From Trichoplax sp. H2 (taxonomy: Eukaryota; Placozoa; Uniplacotomia; Trichoplacea), in the NCBI GenBank assembly GCA_003344405.1, contig NOWV01000142.1, positions 62,001 through 126,000 of the forward strand: a stretch of DNA of 64,000 bases, read 5' to 3'. The notes beneath the pieces are model-generated. The model worked only from the letters and a program-made list of their open reading frames with translations. It did not search any database and was not told the DNA's origin. Positions within the stretch are counted from its first letter, which is position 1. Each line of letters starts with the position of its first letter. Shown piece by piece: positions 35,701 through 48,152 of this stretch. Made by a program: the position numbers and the translations under genes.

Positions 35701-38320
35701 ATATTTACGGTGATGATAACAATGTAGTTTACGAACCCTTTAGATTTAATATGGCTTCTATCATTTATGCAGATATTTCCTATTTGTGGACAATATTAAT
35801 GGTATCCAGATTTATTCCTACGAGGTAATTTATTATTAAAGTATTTCAGATTATTAGTGTTTAGAAGGTCGGATCCTTATTTCAAAGCATCTTAATACAT
35901 TTAGTTACCTAATATTCATCCAAATAATACGAAAACTTCATATTCATATTTGATGATTTCTGTTTTAGGGAAGATTAGTTTCATCACCAAAACTGATTGG
36001 AGTGCGTACAGATCTACTAAATAAGCATACTGTGTCATTAAGCAATGATACATTAGCGGTTAGAGATGTCAAAGATGAGCGGCGTAAGAATTTCAATCAT
36101 TGCTGAAAATAATTCTGCTTATTAGGATATTGCTAATGAGAGTACCGATAGTCTAACATTTCAAATTTTTCATTTCTCAATATATGAAGTAATTTATTTA
36201 TTCGAGACCGCGAGTGGGAAAGCTGTAGGCTCTGGCAAACCGATACAACATCAGGTTTAGTTTACTAATTGATCTAATTACACATTGATAGCAGGCAGTA
36301 ACTTTTAATAATTTGAAATGTTTTAAATTTTGTGAGGACTTTATATTCGATTTAGTTGTAAATTCTCTGTTGCTATTAAAGAGAGAAGTAGAAATGAAAT
36401 TTTTACTACGTATGGATATTGATAAATAAAAATTTCGCTATCAAACTCTTAGTTGGAAATTATTGAGACCTGTCTTGACCAATGTGGTCCTGCTATGGAA
36501 CGCCAACTCGCTATCATAGATAAAAATAGAGATGTTTATTTAGCCAAGGTTCGACGATCAGAAGCGGCATTCATCAAACTAGGTAAGCCAATATACGACG
36601 ACTCTTATTTACATTATGAGCGAAATCATAATACTGCATAAAGTATAAACACAACATTTCTAAGTCGCACTATAGTAGCTATACCTAGATTTCTTAATAT
36701 TTAATTCACAGGTACTATGGTATCCTCATTGGCATGGAATGATGCTTGTAATATGTTAGCGGCAATTCAAGATAATCACTTTACCATTTGGTATTATCCA
36801 AGTGTTGTCTACGCTGATCGCGATATTCTTCATTTAACACAGTACGAAAAAAACGCCAGGTAACTAATTAAATATTTAATACAATTGTACCGGTACTAGA
36901 TGATGTTTAGCTAACTTAACCAATGTTTAATGTCAATTATCACGATTAATATATTACTAATTCTATCAAAAACGATGAATAATATTGTGGATTAACGACC
37001 TAAAGCGAATTCGGTAAGAGTCCACAAATTTTAAGTTTCGCTGATAATTACTGCGTAATGAGAAGAGCCGATGGAGCAGTTGTCACTACGTGGTAAGACT
37101 ACTATTTGTACTATAGGATTATTACTTGTATAATTACTAACTAGAATAGAATCGTATTTTAAAATAGCCATTTACAAATGTTAACATTACTTTCTATTAG
37201 CACATCTCCTTATCCGGCAGTGCTGCATGAATATGCTAACAAAAACAGATGGGCAGATGCTGTTAAGTTATGCCGATTTATCAAGGTTATCGTTATAGCT
37301 ATTCAATCACTTTTTATTTCTTTATAAATGATTTCATATTGGAAAATTAGAGATAAGGAATGTGAAATCAAATATTAGAATTATTTCATAAAATTCGATA
37401 TTATTCTTATCTACAATCATAGGATCCGGCGATGTGGGCATGTCTAGCTGCTATGTCCGCCTATGCTAAAGATTTAAGCACAGCTGAAATCGCCTATGCT
37501 GCAATTGATGAGGTATTTAGTCGCTATTAAGTCAATTGAGAATACTATGGAATGCGCCATTTGTTTTATAGCAATTGCTTATCTCTAAGATTTTATGTAT
37601 TTAGGTGGATAAAGTACAATATATTACATATATCAAAGATATTCCATCGCGTGAAGGACGCAATGCTGCCATGGCATTATTCTGCAGACAATCGGCTGAA
37701 GCTGAAAGTATCTTATTGCAAGCTGGATTAATATATCGCGCTATTGAAATGCATATTAATAACCATAATTGGGAAAGGTAAAAAAAATTGCCGACGTCAA
37801 AAATAGAGGATAATTTAGCGCTGAATTCGCAGCTAAATCCCATTTTGGGAATTTTTTATGCAACAGGGCCCTAGATCTGGCAATCAAGAATAAAACGCAT
37901 GTCGATACGGTATTGGCATTTCGTCAAAAGTATCTGTCCAAACTTAAGCGGCAGGAAACTGATAAAAAATTTGCAAAATATGCTCAAGAAGTTAGTCGCC
38001 ATATGATAATTATTCAGATAGACTGATTTTACGTTCAGTAATATAGAATTGGATGCCATCTTATGCTAACCGGCCAAATTAAGTAGATACGAACATATTA
38101 TAGATTAATGTAATCATTTCTTCTGTATATATAACATGTTTTATTTGTATTGATTGCTTAGTTATTAAATTGTTTTCTTGCAATCTTACTTGACTTTTAT
38201 TATATTTTAATTTTTAAAATGTTTGTCTAGGTCACCATTGACTGGGAGAAAATTAATGCTAAAATTGAAAATGAACTACAGAAAGAAAAGGAAAGACCTA
38301 CCACTACAAAACGAAAGTAA
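32726..38320 (+). CDS. IFT80: IFT80 (intraflagellar transport complex B subunit), complete, 25 exons
   Basis: Exons: 32726-32762, 33039-33096, 33431-33482, 33568-33679, 33775-33885, 33966-34034, 34121-34230, 34348-34437, 34559-34640, 34728-34783, 34899-35023, 35114-35205, 35366-35447, 35601-35675, 35773-35824, 35969-36083, 36190-36254, 36453-36582, 36712-36859, 37006-37092, 37201-37285, 37423-37512, 37605-37777, 37867-37990, 38231-38320. They total 2310 nt (769 aa; human IFT80 about 777), and every phase agrees. IFT80 carries cargo in IFT-B along ciliary axonemes. Two N-terminal WD40 propellers are visible (for example [69 protein letters not shown]), followed by a helical C-terminal half ([40 protein letters not shown]). 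Intron 1 is AT-AC (listed separately). The donors after 35023 (GTCGGT) and the acceptor before 36190 (TGAAG) are weak but are fixed by phase and alignment. Confidence 0.95.
32763..33038 (+). other. IFT80: U12-type AT-AC intron (intron 1 of IFT80)
   Basis: The intron begins ATATCCTTTT directly after CAACATC and ends TTTTTAC before ATCAAGAT. A branch-site-like GACTTAAC (33022-33029) puts the branch A 10 nt from the intron end. These are the three hallmarks of a minor-spliceosome AT-AC intron. Removing it gives [16 protein letters not shown], which aligns without gaps to the start of IFT80. No GT-AG pair nearby restores frame. It is 276 nt long and phase 1. Confidence 0.9.
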
Positions 38321-41300
38321 AATTTGAAATATCCTACCCTATTTGGCTGTAGATAGATCTTAACATATTGCTAGATACACTTACGATAGGATACATGAGT
38401 ATCGTTCGTCAACTTATTTCACCATCATGATATTAAGTTAATAACCATGTCGGTGTTTGTAGTCGCCAGTTATATCTTTTTCTATAATGTAATTAGGGTA
38501 GGTACGCATCTAAATCAGCACAAAATTCTGCTTCTTTACCCGTAATATGAACTTCATGCCCTTGGAGATATATTTATATATAATGTACAGCATTTCAAAT
38601 CATGTACTGCAATTGGACACACTGACAGAATATTGCATTTGTCAATTTATCTCTTATTATTAATACGGAATAATACACGTTAATCTGCAAGGCAGTTTAC
38701 TGCACACTTGAATTGATATTAATGCAACATACGTTTAGAAGGCTTAAGAAAATTAATAATATTGAAAACTTATATGAATTTCTTCTAATTTTTTCTTTTA
38801 TGAAATGATTCATTATGTTAACCATGAGCAAACGCCTTATCAATTAATATTGTGGTAAAATATGTTAAATTCTACCGAAAAGTGTTTAATAAAGCCAGTA
38901 GAAATATAGCGAATATTTTCATAGGTCATGCATGTTATGCTAACTTTTACAATAGTATATTACACTCTACTATAAAGGCATACAAGAAATTTTTAGAAAT
39001 GCATGATATACCATACCAAATTCTGGTATGGAGGTATTTATTGAAATCATATTAATTCACTTCATATATTCCAGTACAAATATATATACAGTTTGCTTAA
39101 ATATGATACCTATTCGGCTTATGAATAAATGAAATCGGTTACTATTTCAGTACCATGACATAAAAAATTTCTAATTTTCCTCAAAAATATGACTAGTTTA
39201 TGCGAACCAGCGGGCACTATGCCTGTATACTTGATCTACTAGAATCTAGTATGAAGGTATCAATTGGAGCCGTTAGGAATATATGATATTAAAGTACTCG
39301 TATGCCAGATACTGTACCGTACAATTCCAATAAAGCTACATGGACACTTTTATCCATCAACAACGAAGGTATTAATTGCAATATGAACCAATTTTAGGTG
39401 GCTAATATCGTTGCAACAGTATTTCTGACTCGCAGTCCTCAATTTAAATTTGATGATCAACGCAAGAATACTAGTACAGTAGAATTTCGAAATAGTAGAA
39501 TGAGGAAATCAGAGTATTAGTTAGATACACATAATATGATACTTTATTGGACTCGTACTAATACAATTGCCCTAAGCTATACTATTTACAAATAGAACGA
39601 CGATAGATGATTAAAAATGTTAGTAAAAATGAGTGCATTTATTGCTGGATTTAATATAATTACTTAAATTACTTAATATTCATAAAGTATAATAGGCAGT
39701 ATATCAAAAGGACTAAAATTTCCTGTAGACTTAGGCACTCTAGTGTACAGATAGATTACTGGAAAGAAACTCTGGAGTATGGTGGTCTATATAAATAAAA
39801 TGGCTACTGCTGTAGAGTATCTACGTTAAAACTGTCTTTCGAATAGTGCCTGGAAGAATCTCAGTAAACAGAAACACTAGTACATAGAGGAAATATGAAC
39901 TAACTTATATGATACTTATTTTCCGAAACGACTTGAAGAAAGATTTTTAACTGTCAGTAGCTCTTAGCGATCCATATAATAAGTGCGACCATTAATTAGC
40001 TAGAAACAGTAATTCTAATTCACAGATGAGTAAATGAAAAATGAGTAAGTGAAAAAATTGAAAACTGACCATATCAATCCCTTCATGACGGTATATCATT
40101 ACTTTAAATATAACAGTAACTAAGCTGTAGAAAATTTAGATCATCTGTTATCATCAGCCAAAGCACAATTTCTGCATTAGCTAATAGCAGATCAGCTTAT
40201 AAACGCATCTCTGAAGGCTCTCTATACGCTGTATCTTGATTATACCTTCCTATTAATAATATAGCAATACATCCTGTACATCCAAAATTTAAAGCTTTAT
40301 GCAAAATACTCTCTAAATGCACATCAAAATTTAAAGCTATAGGCAGAGTATTCTGTAAGAAAATTTTAATACTTCATCGAGGAATATTCCTGCCAGTAAA
40401 ATTAAATGAATAAGTTTGCCTGAATTATCGTGATATTTTGAAGTTGATGGTAATAAAAATAGCGTACATTGTAGGCCATGACTTCTTAGCTGTTAGCACA
40501 GTTTCAATCCGCAATTGAAATATTAAGAAAAATTAGCCCATTAAACCGTATAAGATTATTGAGAATCAGCTCATAAGGATAATTCTACTGTATCTACCCT
40601 ATTGTGACTAAAACACGTTTTTATATTAACTATTATCGCAGTGGCGCGTTTACGGATTCGGAAAATTGACACTATGAAATATTCATCAAAACCAGAAGAG
40701 CCTTCAATATAAATTGATAATGTTTAAATACACGTCATTGGTTTTGAGGAGCACGCTTAAAACTTTGTTTATTCATAGCATCAAGGGTGAGCATATTGAC
40801 ACGAAAGCATACTGTCGATTCTCAAGCTAATCTCTATGAATCGACAATAAGATACCTTAATTTTCTATGAATCCATTACTAAGTTCATTATCATGTTTAC
40901 ATGAAATTTTTAATGATTTATTTGACTTTAACGATCATTAGCGCTAATGCTATGTATACAAGCTAAAATAATCTCATCAACTATTTACGACATAATATCA
41001 CTGAAAGATTGCATCTGAAAAACTAAATTGGATCATGTCTGCATAATTTAGCAGTTGATCTTCTACATTCTAAAGGAAACAGGTTATACTAACCTATTTA
41101 TTTGCAGTATTTTGCTTTTCTAGGCTTTTTATATGCAAAGTTGTTATTTTGGATATATTCAGATAGATAGGTTTAGTCTTAGTGGATAAATAACAACCTA
41201 CAAAGCCGTATTTGTTTTACCTACCGTATATAATAAACAGACGATTGTAAATAATTTTATGAGACTATGTCAATAAACTAATTACTGGTTTACAAAATCG

Positions 41301-41687
41301 TAATTAATGAGTCAAAAGTTAATCCTATAATTCCATCATATAATTATGCTAATGCCTACTTTATGGTTGAAATAATGCGACAGAAAGCATTTATTTGGAT
41401 GATTACGTGACTACGGCCTATCAACATATTCTAGCGTTAAAAATGGATCAAGGACCTGTCAAATCAGGTCACAGTCATCTATTATTTTATAAATTTTTAC
41501 GAGGAAATAGCGGAATAAATGAACTAATCATGTAATAAACACACTATAGGATTAAATATTTTTATAATCATAATCAGCCCTCCTGTTACCTTAACACCTT
41601 TTCTAAACCTTAATCCTATAGGAAAACGCCATACTTTAAAAAAGGTAAAGTTACATGATCCATTTCATGAAATAGAATGCTGCAATA

Positions 41688-41968
41688 TTAACAAGGGCGA
41701 TATAATCATCATCTATCCGACGCTCAATCTATCCTACTTCTTGCATCTGTACTATCATCATAGAAGAGCAAGGTCTTGCAGGGCAAACAACTACTGCTAT
41801 ATCCTGTTGAGCTAAAAGTTAAAGCTTAACTACATGAGCAAGGGCAATAGGATCATCACTCTCCTCCAATTCACGATCCGTTCTACTATTATCGCATCTA
41901 TGCTTAATTCCACCTGATCATGTGGATGCTTTAGTTGCAATATCCTAATGAGCTAAATTGAGCTTAGG
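41688..41968. repeat. diverged direct repeat, about 140-bp period
   Basis: Two neighbouring blocks share AACAAGGGCGATA / AGCAAGGGCAATA beginnings, ATCATCATCT-type middles and TATCCTGTTGAGCTAAA / TATCCTAATGAGCTAAA ends. They are old tandem copies with many changes. Confidence 0.5.
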
Positions 41969-42119
41969 TATATTAACAAGAAAGTGTAGTCATTACCCTA
42001 AATTTGAGTTCTGCTCATTTATTTATTTTTAATTTATTTCAAATAGAGCTAATTATTAATCAGTGAATTATAAAAACTTGCTTTCGTTTTATTTGATTCA
42101 TACATAGGAATCCAATACT

Positions 42120-42860
42120 CTTATTTCTCGTAGCAATTCCTTAACTACACTAATTATTTGGTGAGGATCTGGTCTAAAGCTTCATCATCATATTAAACAC
42201 TAACACATCCTAGAATCGCTAAATTCTATATTGAATAGATTAACTTTTTATTGTCTATACAAATGGAAGGCCTTGCTTAGCCATTCCACATTAAATATAA
42301 ATTTAATACAGGACAATCGCCTACCGATGACTATTTAATATATCATGTAACCATTAAAATTTATGTTTTCTATTTTCTGGCAATGTAGGCAAAATTATCA
42401 CCACTAAATTAAGAGCTAACCTATCTTAGTAGACCTTACGTATCAAATAAACGAATCCGTCATATATGCAAAAATATATGTCATGATTAGTTATTCGAAA
42501 CTAAATATATATTTAATACAATTTAAACGTTTGTCGTTAACCATTTTATATATCATGTAACAATTTTGTTGAATAATTGATAACTATACGGCCAAGCTAC
42601 CTGTACCGTCCTTAAAGGCTAAAACATCTTCTTACGTCTAAATTATATATCAAGAAAATTAATCTGTTGTATATATATACTGTACGTTCGCCGTAACAAC
42701 AGATAGAACGCCATGATTGCCTATTCAATATTGCATATAAACTTAATATACTCCAACTGTCTAACGATGACTCTTTTATTTACGAGTGTATCACGTAACC
42801 ATTAATTCTATATTAATTATCTGATGACAATGTGATCAAAAACGTTGGGAAAAATACTAA
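42120..42860. repeat. diverged tandem repeat, about 205-235-bp period, three copies
   Basis: The phrase TATATCATGTAACCATT, or a near copy (ATATATCATGTAACAATT, TGTATCACGTAACCATT), recurs near 42340, 42545 and 42790. Each is preceded by a TAAATATAAATTTAATAC-like stretch and a cgatgactat-like segment. Copies are strongly diverged, so the array is old. Confidence 0.6.
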
Positions 42861-43904
42861 GTACCATATCTTGCTACGTCTAATAAACAGCCCCATTTAA
42901 ATTGTGTTAAGTAAATTTTTAATAAGGAAATTAGCTTGTAAGCAAATGTGGTGATGAGGAAGAAAGGATTTAAGTAGTAAATAAGAAGGAAATATAAACG
43001 GTACAGGATGGAAATTTCGCGCAGTTTATAAAGGTTAGAATGAGTCTTCATCATATAGAAATCAGGAATTGTATTGGAAGAATGATAGCAAAATAAAGAA
43101 CTATGATCGCCGTATACTCTGGATTTAATATCTATGCTATATATATTAAACAGGTAATGAATAGTATGAAAGTATATTATAAGGTAGTGGCTAAGAGCTC
43201 TTCACAAACATGTTTACGAAAGTGTTCGAGACTAACGAGAGCATTCAAAGAAGATTAATAACCCAAGAATCGAAATAGATATGGCTAAATTTGATATCAA
43301 GTAGATTTATATTTTATGATAAAAATCATTAGGTCATAGAGATCATTGCGATATTGAATTGAAGTTGAATATAGTCGATTTGCTTGACGATAGTCATTTT
43401 ATCTATCTCTTGCTTCAACTCATTTTATGATTAATATTTGATGAAGTTCCGAGCAAAAATATCTTCCCATACTAATTTTCTACCGTATACTCATATACTA
43501 GTAGAAGGTCATGGTTATAAATTAGAAATGGCCTTAATTAATTTACAGTCTATCTCATTTCTATTTAAGTCATTTTATCCTTATATCATTACAGGTAAAA
43601 AGAAATATTTTCACCGCAATGGATAATATCCGAAGCAATGTTGATCGCTAGAGCATAATGTGTAATTGAATTCTGACATATCGTCAGTCAGATCTGTTGT
43701 CTAATTTATCTGACTTTCATGACAATCAATCCTTAATTGTCGCCCATTACCAGCGCTTATTTGATTAAGATTTACATTTTAATCATTCTAATTCAATCAT
43801 TAAACAAATTATTCGGTAAACAGTAAGAGCGGTAAATTGTTGACATAAGGAAAGATAATTGACTTTGATTGGATTAAAATCAATCTTTGAATTAGAATGA
43901 TCTC

Positions 43905-43973
43905 CTAATTCGACTCTCTCAAAGCTTATAAAAGAGAGAGGAGATTGATTTCTAATTTATATCTAATTCGACT
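43905..43973 (+). promoter_or_regulatory. lysozyme promoter: TATA box between 11-bp direct repeats
   Basis: TATAAAAG lies at 43927-43934, 67 bp before the lysozyme ATG. It is embedded in a CTCTCTC...GAGAGAG inverted repeat. CTAATTCGACT occurs on both sides (43905-43915 and 43963-43973). The spacing suits transcription start near 43960. The repeats are candidate factor sites for an inducible or gland-cell gene. Confidence 0.6.
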
Positions 43974-44000
43974 AGCTTAATAGATAGGCTGTCTAGTAAC

Positions 44001-46789
44001 ATGATGAAGTCTGTAATTCTTTTATCCGCTTTTGTCGCCGTGGGTAAGAATTATTTTACAAGGGTTAAATTTCTTTCTTGATTTCAATTCGTGTTTTCCA
44101 ACGGGCTATTAGTATTGTACAAGAGTTAATTGTATAAGATACATCTTTTTTCTATACTATTGAGCATGATTAAAATCTTAATATGAATCGAATCCATTAC
44201 CGCATATAAATTAATGATCCTTGCTTTTTTCTCTTAGCTTTTGCCGCACTTAATGACGACTGTAATGCTGGTCAAGGTTCTTGCCAATATGATTCTCAAT
44301 GTTATACCGGCACTCCAGCCAGTGGATTATGTCCTTACGATCCCAGTAACGTCAAATGTTGCCCAAAAGTCGGTAAGATATAGCTAGAAATACCATCAAT
44401 CTCTACCTTTAGGATTATTATGCATAGTATAGTATGAATTGCTGCAATTTAAACATTCCGCTGTAACTATGCTGAAGGTTTCTACTTCGCATGACATAAA
44501 ATTGTACCTACAAGTGGTTTATTAACCAATTTAAATTGCTCGTGAGCATGCTTTTACAGCAAATGCAGAAATGCCATAACTTACTCTAGAGGGGGTCATC
44601 ATTTAATGGCTTAGGAAAAGTAAAAAGGAAATATTTAAAATTAGATTCTATCGTTCATCATCATAATTAATTATTTATTGAATTATGAATTTAAAACCCT
44701 AGAATATTTCTATAACAGGACTTCCTTTTCCTCATTTTCAATGTTGTAATATCGTTTGTAATCATTAATAATATTAATCCAATTATTGTCCGCAAAAATA
44801 GCTTTTTTAGAATTATAATAGTTGCTCGTACTTCATAGCAATGTAGACTAGCAATTCCATATTTTTTAAGGATATTATCTGCGAAAAAAAGGACCACCAA
44901 AATTTATTAACTAAATTATTTTCCGCAAATATAACTTTTTTCAGAATCTTAATATTTTGTTATACTTCATTATGATGTAGACTAGCAATTCAATATTTTC
45001 AAGCATATTATTTACGAAGAAATAAAATACAAAAATTATTTACCCAACTACTCATCCGCAAAAAAACTTTCTCCAGAATCTTAATAGTCAATTGTGCTCA
45101 TTACTATGTAAATAGCAATTCATTATTTTTAAGGGTATTATCTGCAAAAAATGGACTACCAAAAATTATTTACACCATTATTCTCCGCAAAGATTACTTA
45201 TTCCGTAATCTTAAATAGTCGTTTGTACTTTATCACAATTTAGACTAGCAATTCAATATTTTCAAGCATATTATCTACGGAGAAATGGATTATTTCAAAC
45301 TCTTTCTATCTACTTATCTATTTTAATTGCATTTTCTAAATCATTTAACCAAGATTACCCTTGAATATCGTTCACCTTAGGTCAAAGCTGCAAAAGTAGC
45401 ACTGGCAACTGCATGTTGACAACCCATTGCGGTGGTACAACCTATTCTGGCTACTGTCCAGGCCCTTCTAGTGTCCGCTGTTGCGTCTCCAGTAGCGGTA
45501 GTGGCGGTAGCTACCCAACTAAATACGGTGATTTCATGAGAATCAACCCCAGTGGTGCATCATCAGCTACTGCTAGACAAGATGGTCTTTCCTACTCTGG
45601 TGTTGCTGCATCAAACAAATTGGCTTCTAACGATTATAACCGATGTCTCCGATACAAATCACAGTTCCAAAGTGCTAGCTCAAGCACTCAAATCCCAGTT
45701 GGTCTTATCACCGCTATAGCCAGCCGTGAATCTCGTTGTGGTGGTGCTTTAGATTCTAATGGATATGGTGATCATGGTAATGGATATGGTTTGATGCAGG
45801 TAAATCTAGACGATAGTTATATCATTTAAAATACAGAGTTCTAATTATGATTATTTGCCTATACTCTATAGTTCGTTCATTTCATGTGATATCGAGAGAT
45901 CATGACCTAGTATTTAGATTACAAAATGAGTATAGCAGATTAGCAATCTTCTATAGAGAATAAAAGTTTCATTAATTTATAGACAATTAATGGAATGAAA
46001 ATAAATCAAATTTTTAGATACGTATGTAGTGTCAAGAAGCCAAACCAAAGCTTAAGATCATTTCACGTATCTAGACTATGATCGCAAAAATTTCTGATTA
46101 ATTTAAACGTTATAATTCCATTGCATAAGCTTTTAAATATGGAAATAAAGTTATGATACTAAACTTCAGGAGATTATGACCCAGTGGTTAGATTATATAA
46201 TAGGTATAGCAGATTTAGCAATCTTCTACAGAGAATAGAGTTTCATTAATTTGCAAAGATAATCCATGAAATAAAAACCAATCAGATTCTCTCTCGATTC
46301 AAATTTTTTATGCAGTAATATGAAATCAAACTAAAGCTTACGATCATTTCTTGTACCTAGACTACGATCGTAAAAATTTCTTATTTACTAGGACATTATG
46401 TTGCATATGGCTCTAAAATATGGAAATAAATAAGCAGACTAAACAAAAATCTTCTCAAAATAGGTGGATAAAGTCGTATTTGCTCCTATAATTGTTATTA
46501 TTTCTTTGAATAGGTCGATAAACGTTATCATTCTCTACAAGGTGGACCATACAGTTCAACTCATATCTCCCAAGCTACTAACATTTTGATCAGTTCCATC
46601 AACGGTGTTGCTAACAATCATAGATCCTGGACCAAAGAACAACAAATGCAAGGTGGTGTTGCTGCCTATAACTTTGGTGTTGGCAATGTGCAAAGTATTG
46701 GTGGTATGGATATTGGTACTACTGGCAACGATTACTCCAATGATGTCGTTGCTCGTGCTCAATGGTTCCATAATAATGGCTTCAACTAA
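44001..46789 (+). CDS. LYG: secreted goose-type (g-type, GH23) lysozyme with two N-terminal Cys-rich modules
   Basis: Exons 44001-44043, 44238-44372, 45381-45799, 46514-46789 join in phase to give 290 aa. MMKSVILLSAFVAVAFA is a clear signal peptide. Two six-Cys modules follow: residues about 23-58 and 63-94, both C-x6-C-x5-C-x8/9-C-x7/8-CC. The catalytic domain (about 104-290) keeps the goose lysozyme residues: Glu176 in ASRESRCGG, Asp190 in GYGDHGNGYGLMQ, and Asp201 in QVDKRYH. It also keeps the C-terminal DIGTTGNDYSNDVVARAQ. The enzyme cleaves the MurNAc-GlcNAc bond of bacterial peptidoglycan, so defence or digestion of bacteria is the likely role. The first module occupies one exon with phase-1 introns on both sides. 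Codons are more GC-rich and uniform than in neighbouring genes, suggesting high expression. Confidence 0.93.
44770..45296. repeat. about 130-bp tandem repeat, four copies, in lysozyme intron 2
   Basis: TCCGCAAA-type anchors recur near 44785, 44920, 45056 and 45184. Each is followed by an AGAATCTTAATAGT-like stretch, a GTAGACTAGCAATTCAATATTTTCAAG-like stretch and ATTATCTACGGAG-like endings. Copies are moderately diverged. The array makes this intron about 1 kb, long for this window. Confidence 0.8.
45896..46431. repeat. 275-bp tandem duplication in lysozyme intron 3
   Basis: 45896-46150 and 46171-46431 share long stretches (AGCAATCTTCTA.AGAGAATA, AAAGCTTA.GATCATTTC, CTAGACTA.GATCG.AAAAATTTCT, AATATGGAAATAAA) with substitutions and small indels. 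It is a diverged intronic duplication with no coding potential. Confidence 0.75.
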
Positions 46790-48152
46790 ATACATGTACA
46801 ACTACTCAGTTTTCTATTCCACTAAAACAGTCAAATACCCTGTCTGAGGTTCAGATTAATTTACTCTTTGTTCTTGATAATACTACTTCAATTGTCGTAT
46901 TTCTAGAATAAATGTTTGTATTGGAGTAGATAGTTCAATAAAAGCAATTAGCAACTTCTATCAGTTTGTTTTAATAAATTCTCCACCTAGTCGAAGTTAG
47001 CAGAGCGACTGGTATGTTATACCATAAGGGGAAAATGTAGTAACCTTATACAAGGATCATATCATAAATTTTGATACTCTCGTACAGTTGCTTTCTTATG
47101 TTGCTGATTAATTCTTAGCTTCTTCTGAAATTTATCGTGTTAGTGATCACTACGATTTTTCAGTAGAAGGATCATACTCTGGTGTTATTGTTTACATGCG
47201 AGTCTAACTTACTATAAATTTATTCTTACCTTCTTACAACATTAGTATCGATGATATTAGGATTTTGTAGTGAAACATCTGGAATTTGATGCTAAGTTCT
47301 CCATAGTGGCAATAATACTAGGATTTTAAGTGGAATACCTTGCTTTATCCTGCAGGCTTATTTCACCATCTTACAGTACCGACAATTGTCGTCTCTTTTA
47401 GAGTTTTTACCGCGAATTTACAAACTCTAATACCATCACTTGCTTCTATTGCATGGTTAATCCCACCTCCTTGTATAATAGTACTCTTAGTATTAGTAAA
47501 GTAGGAAATGGTATTTTGATCTTTAAGCAGCAGCTGTTATTTTTCCTCTATTTTTAAAAATCGGCTTACTGGCTTAGGTTGCAGGTTGAATGATAGATTG
47601 ATTACCGTACGGAATTATTTGTACCCTACCAATGTACCTATCAGCTTAGTAATACAGCAAATACATTTACTTAATGATAGATATCCATAATATTTTTAGC
47701 ACTGATGTAAGGGTTCTATTCGATTTAGCAACACTACGCATCTGCTGCCACTACAGCTATCATTTGCATACCGGGTTGGAAAGCAATAATGAATGTTTAT
47801 GCAGTATAAAGCATATGCAAATACCTAAATACATTTCACCTAATTGGCTGATAGTGTCTGTAACCAAATTTATTTCAGGTTGAAAAAAGTTAATTTAACT
47901 TCATGCATGCTAATCCATATGCAATGTACTAATATGCTTGAAAGAATAAATGCAGTGCATGCATAATTTTGTTACACCAAGGGTTGGAATTTCGTATGAG
48001 TTTTTAAGGTTACAGTGTAGTAAAATATTTACAGTACCAGATACACTTGATATACATCAGAGTTAATTTAAATTTGATGCCTGTACGCCCTGTTACTGAA
48101 ATTTAAAAATATTTAAAAATTTGGCAATCGAATCATATGATGCTTCTCATTC
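46790..48152. other. convergent spacer between lysozyme and LYPLAL1
   Basis: About 1.4 kb between two genes ending toward each other. It contains the lysozyme polyadenylation signals at its left end. The 69-codon open frame at 47674-47883 has no family resemblance. I see nothing else. Confidence 0.6.
46907..46942 (+). terminator. lysozyme polyadenylation signals
   Basis: AATAAA occurs at 46907-46912 and 46937-46942, about 120 and 150 nt after the lysozyme stop codon. A T-rich stretch follows (CAGTTTGTTTTAAT). Either could direct 3'-end formation. Confidence 0.55.

Larger units (their letters stand above)
38321..44000. other. gene-poor region with decayed tandem repeats
   Basis: No exon with recognisable protein similarity was found in 5.7 kb. 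The largest open frames (38852-39055, 42857-43054, 43438-43626) are low-complexity translations of AT-rich DNA. Structure present includes a 9-bp inverted repeat near 40814-40847 (TGTCGATTC...GAATCGACA), diverged direct repeats at 41688-41968 and about 42120-42860, and the lysozyme promoter at the right end. Confidence 0.55.
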
